This document shows, piece by piece, positions 16,017 through 25,488 of a stretch of DNA of 64,000 bases. Each line of letters opens with the position of its first letter. Position 1 is the first letter of the stretch. Under the pieces are notes generated by a model. The model was not told the DNA's origin. It saw only the letters and a list, made by a program, of their open reading frames with translations, and did not search any database. A program made the position numbers and the translations under genes. This DNA is from JAVJSU01 sp040219275 (GTDB lineage Bacteria; Chloroflexota; Anaerolineae; Aggregatilineales; Phototrophicaceae). The stretch spans positions 248,001 through 312,000 of the forward strand of contig JAVJSU010000061.1 of assembly GCA_040219275.1 (NCBI GenBank), given 5' to 3'.

Positions 16017-17876
16017 TTAGCTAGATGCACGCGAATCGCCCGGAGCAACTTCGTACATCGCCGACCACGGCACATAATGCGTGTAGATGCTGTCCTCGCT
16101 GATAAGATTGCCGGCACTATCCAGAATCTGACGTTGTACGGTCACATCTGCGCCTTCCGCCGCCCATTCCGTCTGGCGGACTTCACCCGGATTTAAGTCA
16201 CGATTGACCGCGTAAATTGTCTGTGGCGAGCTTTCTGGATTGCGGATGATCGGGTCTTCGATGACCACCTGCCGCCCCGGATTGGTGCTATAGAGGCGGA
16301 ATTGAATGGCATTCTGCGCCGGATAGATAGACGCTTCGATTAGCAAATGATAATCGGTATCGTTCTGGAAGCGCATATCACGATCCGGTGTCCAGATCGC
16401 CGCGTCTAAGCCGGGAGGAGCATTCAGTTCATAATAGCCAACCCGATAGGCGTGCGAGTTGCGCTCAATGATGCGATACCCGCCGAAGAAAGCGGCGCGG
16501 AAAGCGGTGGTGCTGACCTGACAAATCCCCCCGCCAACGCCATCCACGGTGCGCTCACCCTGAATAACGAGGCTCTGCACAAATCCGGCTTCTTCGCTCA
16601 TGTCACCGAGCCAATAATTAAACGAGAATTCCTGTCCCGGCGCGATGATGATGCCATCAAAGCGGGAAATGCCTTCGGTGATGTTGTGGATGCGATTGGT
16701 CGGCGATCCAGTGTAGTAGGTGGTCGCTTCGGCGATGAGTTGGGTGATGCCGAGTTCGGAAGCGCTCACGTTATTATGAAAATCCGCCTGAATAAAATTG
16801 AACGCCATCGGCACGGTACGGCTATCATAACGGAAGATCGCCTCCTGTAACCGTGTGAGCGTTTGTTCAACATTTAGCCCGCGTCCATCCACAGCCGGAC
16901 GGATCACATCAAGCTGGGCAGTGGTCGGATTAAAGTGGAAACGTCCGTTTTGAGGCTGAGTTACCAGACCGGGTGCGATACCTTCCAGAAAATCCTGAAA
17001 AGCCGTGACATCCACATCCACCTGATAACTGCGTGTGCCGTCACCATTATCCACCAGACCGACATTTAAGAGTGATGTGATTTGATCGACGGTTGCTGTC
17101 CACGGACCGAGTGCCTCGCCGTTGATGTCTACAGCGACCAGCTCAATCGGTGCGGAGAGCGCGGCGCGGAGTTGGTTAGCGGCGACATCCGTATTCCAGA
17201 TGGTCGGCGCGGCTTCATACACCACCAGCGGGAGGGTTTCCCCTTCGCCGAGGTTGAGAATGACATTATCAAGATATGTCAGCGTGGCGGAAATATCCAC
17301 AGCCCGCCCGATTTGCGAGGGTGTGGTGAAAACTTCTGTACCGTTCAGCGTAAGGGTGGCATCCTGCGCGGGTTGGTTAATCTGTTCCGCGATGGTGGCA
17401 AGGCGTTGCGCGGCAATCCCCTGATCGTAATGGATGACCGGCGCGACGGCATATCCATTAAACCACGCGCTGCCCCGTTCAATTAGTCCCGTCAAGGCTT
17501 CACCATCGGCGGCGGCAAACGCATCGTTAACCGTTGCCTCTGCATCAAAAGAAACGCCGAGTTCATCAGCGGTCAATTGCCATGTTTGGTCGCCTTCAGT
17601 AAAGGTAAAAACGGTATCGCTTGCGTATGTGAAATTACCCGTCAGCGCGATCAGGGCTTCTTCACGAGTCATCCCGCCTAGATCAACCCCGTTAGCGGAC
17701 ACACCGAAGGCGATTTTGTCTTGGTATTCTGTTTGAAAGGCGATCAAAGCCACCAGTAGAATCAAGATCAGTAAAATACCGCCGGTGATGAACAACATCG
17801 GAATCCGAATAAACCACGGGTTGATCGTCGATTCTGCCCGTTGATTTGTGTTATTTGGGGCGGGAAATGCCGTCAT
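16017..17876 (-). CDS. VanW family protein with peptidoglycan-binding-4 domains
   Basis: 619 residues. One N-terminal helix (about 26-48: IPMLFITGGILLILILLVAL) anchors it with the bulk outside. Then come YoaR-like PG-binding-4 repeats (about 55-330; first one GVSANGVDLGGMTREEALIAL, and further VDINGEALGPW), a G5-less linker, and the VanW core (about 370-560: ASELGITQLI, NRIHNI, IAPGQEFSFNYWLG, GGGICQVSTTAFRAAFFGG with the conserved Cys, ERNSHAYRVGYYE, GLDAAIW). The VanW biochemical role is unknown; its name comes from vancomycin clusters, but this homologue is widespread in monoderm bacteria and not a resistance sign. It likely acts in cell-wall structure. Confidence 0.88.
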   Translation of the reverse strand: MTAFPAPNNTNQRAESTINPWFIRIPMLFITGGILLILILLVALIAFQTEYQDKIAFGVSANGVDLGGMTREEALIALTGNFTYASDTVFTFTEGDQTWQLTADELGVSFDAEATVNDAFAAADGEALTGLIERGSAWFNGYAVAPVIHYDQGIAAQRLATIAEQINQPAQDATLTLNGTEVFTTPSQIGRAVDISATLTYLDNVILNLGEGETLPLVVYEAAPTIWNTDVAANQLRAALSAPIELVAVDINGEALGPWTATVDQITSLLNVGLVDNGDGTRSYQVDVDVTAFQDFLEGIAPGLVTQPQNGRFHFNPTTAQLDVIRPAVDGRGLNVEQTLTRLQEAIFRYDSRTVPMAFNFIQADFHNNVSASELGITQLIAEATTYYTGSPTNRIHNITEGISRFDGIIIAPGQEFSFNYWLGDMSEEAGFVQSLVIQGERTVDGVGGGICQVSTTAFRAAFFGGYRIIERNSHAYRVGYYELNAPPGLDAAIWTPDRDMRFQNDTDYHLLIEASIYPAQNAIQFRLYSTNPGRQVVIEDPIIRNPESSPQTIYAVNRDLNPGEVRQTEWAAEGADVTVQRQILDSAGNLISEDSIYTHYVPWSAMYEVAPGDSRASS

Positions 17877-18089
17877 AATTTATCCTCAGTTAACCACCAC
17901 TTTCGTATTTATTGGCACTATCCAGCATGTTTAACGTGATTAGATAGGCGTTTAATTTAACGGTTGCGTCCGATTTGACCATCTGCAACCGTTCTGTTGG
18001 AGAGCATAAACCAAACTGATTACGCACAAATTACGTGCAGAATACACGCTATTTTAACGCAAAAATCAGTTTGATGAACAATGTGAAGA

Positions 18090-18773
18090 TTAAGGAACGG
18101 GAAATTCTAATGGATCGGGCAAGCCATTCAGCGCACTCGCGTCAAGCAAATTACCATTCAGAGACAGTGATGAGAGTAGTTCCGGCAACAGCGTGCGGAT
18201 ACGCGAGGCTTGATTTACAGGTGCGCTCACGGTCAGGGTGAGTAAGCGTGTGGTTTCCGGTGCGATAACGCCCAAAACCAGCGACACATTTTCATCCTGA
18301 TTGGTGAGCAGATAATAGGCGGCAGGGTTGCCATTCCACTCGAAAGGGAGCGGTGAAGTCACGGCAGAATCGCCCACGTACGCCGTATCGGCTACGATCT
18401 GGCTAAGAATTTGCAGGGCAGGATTGTATGATTCGCTAGTGGTGTCGCTGATGGAAACGCGCACATCGTCCAGTGGGTCTACAAAGGTATGGAGCAAAAT
18501 CCCGTCTAATTGCCCTTCTGTGGCAATCGAGCGGATATGCTCCGTCAATAGCACCCCGTAAGGTGTGGTATTCACTGCCCATTCTGTCGGCGGGGTCAAT
18601 TGTACGGCGACATCATCAACGGTGAAGGCAACAGGATCAGCAGATCGCTGTGACGAAAAAACGGTGATCTCATTGGTAGATGATTCACCGGATGTCGAAA
18701 TTGATTGATTTTGCGACACCACACCGCAAGCGGCAAGTATCGGTACAAGTAAAAATACAGCAAACCTGTTCAT
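18090..18773 (-). CDS. Lipoprotein of unknown function
   Basis: 227 residues with a lipoprotein signal MNRFAVFLLVPILAACG (lipobox LAAC). The mature part contains FTVDDVAVQLTPPTEW and a later VNQASRIRTLLPELLSSLSL tail, an arrangement similar to PsbP/DUF1795-like alpha-beta lipoproteins that start with a PxxW strand and end with a helix. I do not recognise a precise family. Start ATG at 18773. It is transcribed in the same direction as murJ upstream, with 107 bp between, AT-rich, so it may have its own promoter. Confidence 0.65.
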   Translation of the reverse strand: MNRFAVFLLVPILAACGVVSQNQSISTSGESSTNEITVFSSQRSADPVAFTVDDVAVQLTPPTEWAVNTTPYGVLLTEHIRSIATEGQLDGILLHTFVDPLDDVRVSISDTTSESYNPALQILSQIVADTAYVGDSAVTSPLPFEWNGNPAAYYLLTNQDENVSLVLGVIAPETTRLLTLTVSAPVNQASRIRTLLPELLSSLSLNGNLLDASALNGLPDPLEFPVP

Positions 18774-18880
18774 AGATGGGATGAGAAACTGTTAATTAAT
18801 ATGAAATTGCCAATACTCTAGCATAAAATTATGAGCGGCAGTTCAGAAATCGGGCAATTTTCAGTAAATTCTAATCCTGC

Positions 18881-20620
18881 TTAACGACGCAAACGGCTGA
18901 GGACGAGATTGGTGATCCAACGCCACTCTTCTACCTTGAGGATGGATGCTACGACCACAAATGCCAGACCGCTTAATCCACCACAAGCGACAACGAGCAG
19001 AAGTTCGTTCAGCAAGCCACCACCATCAAAAACGGAGTCCAGATTATTTAACGAAACATAGGCGACCCCGCCCATAATAATCGCGGCGAATAGCGTTTTC
19101 GTCAGTGTCAGCCATAAGCGGCGATCCCCTAACCCATTGACACGGCGATTCAGCAAATAGGCGCTCGTCAATGTGTGGACAACGTGCTTCACACTATCGG
19201 CAATCATCAAGCTATATAAGCCATAGCGCGGGAATAGTGCAATCGCAACCAACATATAGCAGGTCAAGCTACCGAAGCCGACAACCGCAGGTGTAAGCGT
19301 ATCTTGACGGGCATAAAAAGCGTAGACGAGTAGTAAGTCAATCGCGGCGAAGGGCAAGCCGAACAAATAAAGGCGCAGGACGATGGTCGTGGCGAAAGTC
19401 GCATCTGCGTTAAACGCACCATGCTGGAAAATCAGCACGATGATAGGGGTCGCCAGCACATATAAGCCTACTGCCGCAGGGATAATTAACGCCAGCGCCA
19501 GCCGAACGCCAATGCCAAGCGTTTCTTTGAAGGCGACTTTGTTTTCGTCGGAAAGGGTCTCGTGCGCGGTTTCGCTCTGGTTAATGAGTGCCGCCTGCCG
19601 TGAGAGCGTCGGCAAAATGGCGATGCTGATTGCCGTTGCGACCAAGCCCTGCGGAAACTGAATCAGCGTCGTTCCCCAGTTCATAATGCCAATCGCGCCG
19701 ACAATCTCGGAACGACTGGCAAGATTGTAACTAAACAAGCGCACAACGAGCGTATCGAGAATCAGCGAAAACATAACCGGCACATAGAGCATGGCGATCG
19801 TGCGAAGGGCAGGATTGCGCCAGATCAATGTGAAGCGCAATTTCGCATCACGTAAGCCGGGCAATTGGAGCAGAAGATAAGCAATCGACCCAATCACCCA
19901 ACCTACTGCGACGACGACGATTCCGCTACCGGGACGGGCGGATGTCCACACGGGCAAGGTATGGATCGCATCGGCGGAGGCGGCAAGCACGAAGCGAGGC
20001 GCAGGCGAAAACAACAACGCAATCACCACAATCGCGCCGTTGAACATCATCGTGGCGAAGGCGGGCCACAAAAAGACTTTTAGCGCGTAGAGCGCACCAC
20101 TGATGATGGCGAATAAACCCATGAAGATCAGGGCGGGCGAGGTAATGCGGAGCAAATTAATGGCGAGATTGGTGGTGTATTCATCAAAGCCCGCGCCAAT
20201 CACACTGACGACTAAAGGCGCACCGAGTTCGAGTAGGAGCACCAATAGCGCCAGCACGATGGTGACCATACTGAGCAGGATGGAGACCAGCCGCCACAGT
20301 TCGTCTTTGCCTTTGACCTCGACGATCTCGCTCAAGACAGGGATGATCGCGCCGTTGACATGCCCACCGATGAGTAAATCATAGACGTTTTTCGGCACGA
20401 GGATGGCGACGTTGAAGGCTTCTACCGCCGCTGATGCACCGAACAGGTTAGCGATGACAATTTCCCGCACCAGACCGAGAATACGACTGCCAACATTGCC
20501 GAGCGCCAGCACACCGGTTGCCCGTGCAACGCCAGCATTCGTCTCCGCCTGAGAGGTGATTTGCGGGTCAATGATCGGGTTGGGTTCGATGCTATCGGCA
20601 GGTAAATTGTCTACGGTCAT
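18881..20620 (-). CDS. murJ: Lipid II flippase MurJ (MviN family)
   Basis: 579 residues, about 14 hydrophobic helices. Family start pattern ATGVLALGNVGSRILGLVREIVIANLFG and the PEx-like NVYDLLIGGHVNGAIIPVL segment are typical of MurJ/MviN. The enzyme moves undecaprenyl-linked peptidoglycan precursor across the membrane. Length is slightly longer than E. coli MurJ (511), with an N-terminal extension of about 30 mostly polar residues and an internal loop around 205-235 (ADAIHTLPVWTSARPGSG). It lies downstream of an RfaE2-like nucleotidyltransferase gene (47 bp gap), an arrangement that suggests cotranscription. Other MOP-family flippases are less likely given the conserved Arg-Glu pair near the N-terminus. 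Confidence 0.88.
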   Translation of the reverse strand: MTVDNLPADSIEPNPIIDPQITSQAETNAGVARATGVLALGNVGSRILGLVREIVIANLFGASAAVEAFNVAILVPKNVYDLLIGGHVNGAIIPVLSEIVEVKGKDELWRLVSILLSMVTIVLALLVLLLELGAPLVVSVIGAGFDEYTTNLAINLLRITSPALIFMGLFAIISGALYALKVFLWPAFATMMFNGAIVVIALLFSPAPRFVLAASADAIHTLPVWTSARPGSGIVVVAVGWVIGSIAYLLLQLPGLRDAKLRFTLIWRNPALRTIAMLYVPVMFSLILDTLVVRLFSYNLASRSEIVGAIGIMNWGTTLIQFPQGLVATAISIAILPTLSRQAALINQSETAHETLSDENKVAFKETLGIGVRLALALIIPAAVGLYVLATPIIVLIFQHGAFNADATFATTIVLRLYLFGLPFAAIDLLLVYAFYARQDTLTPAVVGFGSLTCYMLVAIALFPRYGLYSLMIADSVKHVVHTLTSAYLLNRRVNGLGDRRLWLTLTKTLFAAIIMGGVAYVSLNNLDSVFDGGGLLNELLLVVACGGLSGLAFVVVASILKVEEWRWITNLVLSRLRR

Positions 20621-20667
20621 AAGGTCGTTTACATTTCGTCGTGGAACGGTGAATTTAGTAAAGTTAG

Positions 20668-21159
20668 CTAATTGAGTGCTTTAATCTTCTGGATGAGTGC
20701 AGAAGTGCTGTGGTCGGGAAGATAATCAATCAACGCGACCTGCCCACCATAGCCTTCTACGAAAGCACGTTCCGGCAACGTCTTGTTGGCATAATCGCCC
20801 CCTTTGACGTAAATCTCCGGGCGTAATTTGTCCAGCAAGGGTTGGGCGGTATCCGTTTCAAAGATAATAACCCCATCTACAGGGAGAAGTGCCGCCAGCA
20901 ACCGTGCCCGTTCTGTCGCGGGAACGAGGGGTCGCCCTTCGCCTTTTAGCCTGAGCGTGCTGGCATCGCCGTTGAGTCCAACATACAGCGCATCACCAAG
21001 CGCCCGCGCCTTTTCCAGATAATCAAGATGCCCGATGTGGAGGAGATCAAAATGCCCGTTGGTGAAGACGAGCGTTTTTTTGTCCCAGTTGAGTGATTCT
21101 CTGCGGACGATGGCTTCGTCAATTGTTAGCACATTTCCCAAGGTAGTCTTCTTCCACAA
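20668..21159 (-). CDS. RfaE2-like sugar-phosphate nucleotidyltransferase (adenylyltransferase)
   Basis: 163 residues, the size of a stand-alone HldE C-terminal domain. FTNGHFDLLHIGHLDYLEKA contains the nucleotidyltransferase HxGH motif (HIGH), then VGLNGDASTLRLKGEGRPLVPATERARLLAAL and IYVKGGDY, matching RfaE2 (D-glycero-beta-D-manno-heptose-1-phosphate adenylyltransferase). No heptose kinase or isomerase is visible here. The start is TTG at 21159 with no ribosome site; a GTG at 21132 is an alternative. The substrate could be a heptose or another sugar phosphate used in surface glycans; glycerol-3-phosphate cytidylyltransferase is a less likely relative. Confidence 0.8.
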   Translation of the reverse strand: MWKKTTLGNVLTIDEAIVRRESLNWDKKTLVFTNGHFDLLHIGHLDYLEKARALGDALYVGLNGDASTLRLKGEGRPLVPATERARLLAALLPVDGVIIFETDTAQPLLDKLRPEIYVKGGDYANKTLPERAFVEGYGGQVALIDYLPDHSTSALIQKIKALN

Positions 21160-21394
21160 ATCTATGCAGGAGGCACAGGCGCGTAACGATAGCGCGAAAT
21201 AAGTGGTTTTTCAAGGTTGCCCGTTCGCAAAGCGTATCGAAAGCGTCAGGTGGGAGGTGGTCAATGTTTACTCGTCTGCGCCAGACTTGATATACAATAG
21301 TGACAGGAAAACAATCATTTTAAAATTCAAACCTATCAACTTTAATAAATGCTAACCCATCACAGAAGATGTACTGTGTTTAGTGGAGAAACAA

Positions 21395-24300
21395 ATGCCT
21401 GACGACAAGCAACGTAACGATGTACCTGATGAGCCGGATTACGACGATGATGTGCCGTTTAAGCTCCCGAAAGCGGATCACATCGCCGGAAACATTCATA
21501 AAGAAGACACTGACGAAATCGATATTCCTGAAAATCCGTTCGCGGTAGAACGCCCCTTTGTGGTAGACAGCACGGCACAAAATCGTCCTGAAACCACTGA
21601 CGAGATTAACGCGCTCCATGCCGCCGACCCACCCCTAACGCGCATGGATGACGACGATAGCATCGCAGAGACCCTCCCGCGTGAAATGCAAACGGGCGAT
21701 GTGCCGTTTGTGGAGGATTCGCGTGATCTGGATGATAGCGATGTACCGTTTAAATTGCCGAAATCTGGTAATGAAAAAAGTGAGGATGCGCCCCTACCGA
21801 ATAAGTATGTAACCATGCCGAACCAAAAAGCAGTGCGTGGCGCAGATATGACCTTACCGGGGAGTGGTGGCTTAGACCCGAATCCTGACTTTTTGAAGCA
21901 TCAGCAACCCCAATCCAACGCGACGATGCAACATCAAAGAGTCGCGCCACAGGATGCGGCACGCTATAGCCGTCCGGTACAGCAACCGTCACAACAGAGT
22001 CCGATGCCACAACGGAGCGCATTACCACCTGCCCCGCCCTCCGGTAAAAACGCCGTGAATCCAAAACAACGGGGCTTACCGAAGCGCAAAAAACGGCGTT
22101 TTAATCCCGGTTGTGTCGCCATTTTTATCGGCATTCTGGTGACATTCTGCGGCGGGATGACGCTCGTGACGGGCGTGGCAGGTGTGTTCGCCTATGCACG
22201 AGTGGGCGATTTGCTGAATGAAGCGATTGATCCAATTGAGGATTACACCAACTTCCAATCGACATTTTTATATGATCGCAACGGTGTGCAACTGTATGAA
22301 GTTTTCGGTGAAGGTCGGCGCACCAATGTCAGCATCACAGAAATGCCTGATTTCCTGATTGATGCGACCATCGCCATTGAAGACGATTCGTTTTATCAGA
22401 ATATCGGCATTGATATTCCGGCAACCAGCGTTGCATTGATGAGCTTTCTCGGTGCGAGTGCAGACGAAAACACCGCAGGCGGTAGTACGATTACCCAGCA
22501 GTTGGTGAGAAATGTGCTGTTCGATTATGAATATCGCGCAGAACGAAGCGCCCAGCGTAAAGCTGAAGAGATTATGCTGGCAATAGCCCTGACGCAACGG
22601 TTGAGCAAAGATGAAATCCTTGAGATGTATCTGAACGAGATTTACTACGGCAACCTCGCCTATGGTGCGGAAGCGGCTTCTCAGGTGTTCTTTGGCAAAT
22701 CCGTGACTGATCTGACGCTCGGTGAGGCGGCATTGCTAGCAGGTCTTCCGCAATCACCGGCAAATCTTGACCCGTTAAGCGCCGATCCAACCGTGCAATC
22801 TGCCGTGCAGGTGCGCTGGTTGCAGGTGCTGGATGAAATGGTTTACGATGGTTCCATCACACAGGCAGATCGTGACCAAGCCCTGACGGAAGGTTTGCGC
22901 TTTAATCCGCAAGATGTGCCGTTGCGTTCACCACACTTCACGGTGTATGCACAGAATGAGCTAGAAGCACTGATGGGTGAACTCGGTTATAGCCCGGAGC
23001 AGATCGCCAATGGCGGTTTGCAGGTTTATACGACGGTGGATACGCGCATCGACGAACAAGCGCGCCAAATTGCGGCGGAACAGGTCGCTAGCGCACGGGG
23101 CAACAACGTCAGTAATGCGGCGGTGGTCATCCTGAACCCGACAACAGGCGAAATTCTGGGGATGGTCGGCAGTGTGGATTACAACAGTAATGCCATTGAC
23201 GGGCGCTTTAATGTGACGACAGGTTTGCGCCAACCGGGGAGTACGATGAAACCCTTCACCTACTCCGCCGCGCTAGAAATGGGCATGACCCCCGGCGATG
23301 TCATCTGGGATACACGCATCAGCATTGACCAACCCGGACAAGCGCCATATGTACCACGCAATTATGATGGTACGTTCCACGGTCCGGTGAGAATCCGGCA
23401 GGCACTCGCCAATAGTTATAATATTCCGGCGGTTCAAACTTTGCGACGCATCGGCGTGCAACCTTTGCTGGATATTATGGCGCGATTCGGCGTGGATAGT
23501 CTCGGTCAGGATGCGTCATTTTATGGCTTGTCATTGACGCTTGGCGGCGGTGACATCAGCCCATTGGAGCTTTCCCGAGCTTATGGTGTTTTCGCCAATC
23601 AAGGCTCACTGGTGGATTCACACGCGATATTATGTGTGCTGGATAACGACGATAACATCATTTATCAGTACGAAAATGGCTGTCCACGGGGCAATGTTAC
23701 GTCAGAAACTGTCGCCCGCACCGGCTTAGGTACGCAGGTGCTTGATCCGCGTATTGCCTTCTACATTAGCGATGTAATGGCGGATAATTCATCTAACGGG
23801 CGTGCTCCTGCGATGGGAACGACAAGCGCCCTGTTTACCCCCAACATCACCACTTCGGTGAAAACAGGCACAACCAACGACGTAAAAGACAATTGGACAG
23901 TGGGCTATTCGCATAATGTGGTTATCGGTGTATGGGTAGGCAACAATAACGGCGATCCGCTGGTCAATAGTTCCGGTTTGACGGGAGCCGCGCCAATCTG
24001 GAATCGGGTGATGACAATGATCTACGAAAACCAGAGTTATCTCGGTGAATTCGCGGTCGATGGGCAATTACGCACCGATCAATTGCAACCGCCACCGGGC
24101 ATGACTCTACAACGAATCTGCGATGTGCGTGCCTTGCAAGACCCCGCCGCAAGCTGTGGAGCGCGTGTGAACGAGTGGTTCCTTGATAGCCCCGCTGGAT
24201 TACCGGATGGCAATGGCGGACTGTATTATCCGACTGCGAATAATCAAGTTCAACCGATCCCACAGACGGGCGCGATTGTGCAGGAAGCAGAGCCGGGTGT

Positions 24301-24898
24301 GTATCGAAGTGTGGTGCTACGGCTTGACCCGAACTTCGCGGCGGGCATCAGCTTTAATGTCGCGCCCGGTCAACTGCAACCGCCGACACCGCTCTATTGC
24401 CGTGTACCAGCGGAGTTGATCGCCTCCACACCGGGGGCGGCAGAGCAATTGTTTATCGCACCACCCCCTGTTCAAGCGGATGCGGTTGAAGCGGAGCAAT
24501 ATGCACGGGCGCGTGGTCTGGCATTTTTGCCCACGATTGACTGTTCGCCGGAAATCATCGGCGGGGGCGCAGGCTATTCTCCGAATGTCGTCACGGCGGT
24601 CATCACCTCACCTGCACCCGGTTCGACGATCACACAGGCAACACCAATCATCGGTACCGTGCAATTTACGCCACAACAGGCTCAATTCTATAAGCTAGAT
24701 ATTGTTGGCGGGCAGTTCGCCAACTGGACATCCATCGGCGAGATTCATTACAACAGTGTGGTGAACGGTCAACTGGAAATCTTACCGGGTCCGCCGGGGT
24801 TGCAACCGGGAAATTACCGTCTGCGTCTGGTGGTCGTCGGGCTGGATAGCAACCATCTGCAACAACCTTACGAAATTCCGTTCACGGTATCAGGCTAG
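21395..24898 (+). CDS. Class A penicillin-binding protein (transglycosylase/transpeptidase) with long acidic N-tail
   Basis: 1167 residues from ATG 21395, preceded by GGAGAA; an in-frame GTG at 21383 is less likely. A cytoplasmic acidic tail of about 230 residues carries two copies of DVPFKLPK and a related DVPFVEDS, then a basic patch and one helix (about 238-262). GT51 transglycosylase: AIEDDSFYQNIG (catalytic Glu about 329), GGSTITQQLVRN. Transpeptidase: PGSTMKPF (nucleophile Ser about 616), SYNIPAVQ (SxN), VKTGTT (KTG). A C-terminal Ig-like domain (about 1070-1165, starting SPAPGSTITQATPIIG) follows. It polymerises and cross-links peptidoglycan. Second class A PBP of the window is at 55910-58444. 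Confidence 0.92.
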   Translation: MPDDKQRNDVPDEPDYDDDVPFKLPKADHIAGNIHKEDTDEIDIPENPFAVERPFVVDSTAQNRPETTDEINALHAADPPLTRMDDDDSIAETLPREMQTGDVPFVEDSRDLDDSDVPFKLPKSGNEKSEDAPLPNKYVTMPNQKAVRGADMTLPGSGGLDPNPDFLKHQQPQSNATMQHQRVAPQDAARYSRPVQQPSQQSPMPQRSALPPAPPSGKNAVNPKQRGLPKRKKRRFNPGCVAIFIGILVTFCGGMTLVTGVAGVFAYARVGDLLNEAIDPIEDYTNFQSTFLYDRNGVQLYEVFGEGRRTNVSITEMPDFLIDATIAIEDDSFYQNIGIDIPATSVALMSFLGASADENTAGGSTITQQLVRNVLFDYEYRAERSAQRKAEEIMLAIALTQRLSKDEILEMYLNEIYYGNLAYGAEAASQVFFGKSVTDLTLGEAALLAGLPQSPANLDPLSADPTVQSAVQVRWLQVLDEMVYDGSITQADRDQALTEGLRFNPQDVPLRSPHFTVYAQNELEALMGELGYSPEQIANGGLQVYTTVDTRIDEQARQIAAEQVASARGNNVSNAAVVILNPTTGEILGMVGSVDYNSNAIDGRFNVTTGLRQPGSTMKPFTYSAALEMGMTPGDVIWDTRISIDQPGQAPYVPRNYDGTFHGPVRIRQALANSYNIPAVQTLRRIGVQPLLDIMARFGVDSLGQDASFYGLSLTLGGGDISPLELSRAYGVFANQGSLVDSHAILCVLDNDDNIIYQYENGCPRGNVTSETVARTGLGTQVLDPRIAFYISDVMADNSSNGRAPAMGTTSALFTPNITTSVKTGTTNDVKDNWTVGYSHNVVIGVWVGNNNGDPLVNSSGLTGAAPIWNRVMTMIYENQSYLGEFAVDGQLRTDQLQPPPGMTLQRICDVRALQDPAASCGARVNEWFLDSPAGLPDGNGGLYYPTANNQVQPIPQTGAIVQEAEPGVYRSVVLRLDPNFAAGISFNVAPGQLQPPTPLYCRVPAELIASTPGAAEQLFIAPPPVQADAVEAEQYARARGLAFLPTIDCSPEIIGGGAGYSPNVVTAVITSPAPGSTITQATPIIGTVQFTPQQAQFYKLDIVGGQFANWTSIGEIHYNSVVNGQLEILPGPPGLQPGNYRLRLVVVGLDSNHLQQPYEIPFTVSG

Positions 24899-24921
24899 GC
24901 GCAGAATATACCTCACCTCCA

Positions 24922-24946
24922 CCCCTCTCTAATTTTTGGAGAGGGG
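24922..24946 (+). repeat. Hairpin CCCCTCTC...GAGAGGGG, possible dispersed element or terminator
   Basis: CCCCTCTC (24922-24929) pairs with GAGAGGGG (24939-24946) in the gap after the PBP gene, inside CCTCACCTCCACCCCTCTC. It resembles short intergenic palindromes commonly scattered in Chloroflexota and Cyanobacteria genomes. No T run follows, so it is not a classical terminator. Only one copy is seen in this window. Confidence 0.45.
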
Positions 24947-25034
24947 CAATCTGCTCTATGACTCGACGCTTTGCATAGTCCATAAAGCAACTGAAACACT
25001 CGACCTATACAGCAACGAAGAAAGCAAAACCGCC

Positions 25035-25358
25035 ATGATAACCAACGTTTTTGAATTGTTAGACATTCGTACCGGCAATATCGCATTAAACGATGTACGC
25101 GTTGAAAAATGGGGTAGTGTAGTGGTGGTTGATGCCGTCTATCGCTATCCGCCGGAAGAAAAAGCCTTCACCTTGCGTTTTACAGGCGTGCGGAGCATTC
25201 AGTGGATCACTGTGAAATTAAATAGTGACGCTGATACGGCACAGGTACTGACGCATGACATCGGCGAAGGCAATTATCAGCGCACGGCACGTTTTGCGAC
25301 AGTGTTGGCGGAGGTTGTGATTTCTTACGGTGAGGTTGCTGTAGAAAAAGATTGGTAA
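25035..25358 (+). CDS. Hypothetical small soluble protein
   Basis: 107 residues from the ATG at 25035; an in-frame start at 24936 would translate through the hairpin and has no ribosome site. Mostly beta strands are predicted (VFELLDIRTGNIALNDVRVE, WGSVVVVDAVYRYPP, AFTLRFTGVRSIQWI, ARFATVLAEVVISYGEVAVE), with charged loops and no signal or membrane segment. I do not recognise the family. It ends before a strong 17-bp terminator hairpin. The frame has normal codon use and an end well placed before the terminator, which supports it as a real gene. Confidence 0.5.
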   Translation: MITNVFELLDIRTGNIALNDVRVEKWGSVVVVDAVYRYPPEEKAFTLRFTGVRSIQWITVKLNSDADTAQVLTHDIGEGNYQRTARFATVLAEVVISYGEVAVEKDW

Positions 25359-25384
25359 AAGCAGTTTTGAGCAATCAGCGATAA

Positions 25385-25424
25385 AAATAGGCGCATCCAT
25401 GGTTCGTCATGGATGCGCCTATTT
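25385..25424. terminator. Strong bidirectional terminator
   Basis: AAATAGGCGCATCCATG (25385-25401) pairs perfectly over 17 bp with CATGGATGCGCCTATTT (25408-25424) around a 6-nt loop. A/T runs flank both sides. It separates the plus-strand small gene ending at 25358 from the minus-strand channel gene ending at 25489. Confidence 0.9.
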
Positions 25425-25488
25425 ATTATTTAATGCTTAACGCGTTACGCCAGATATTAGTCGCATCCACGTAAACGGTGTGGTCGGG

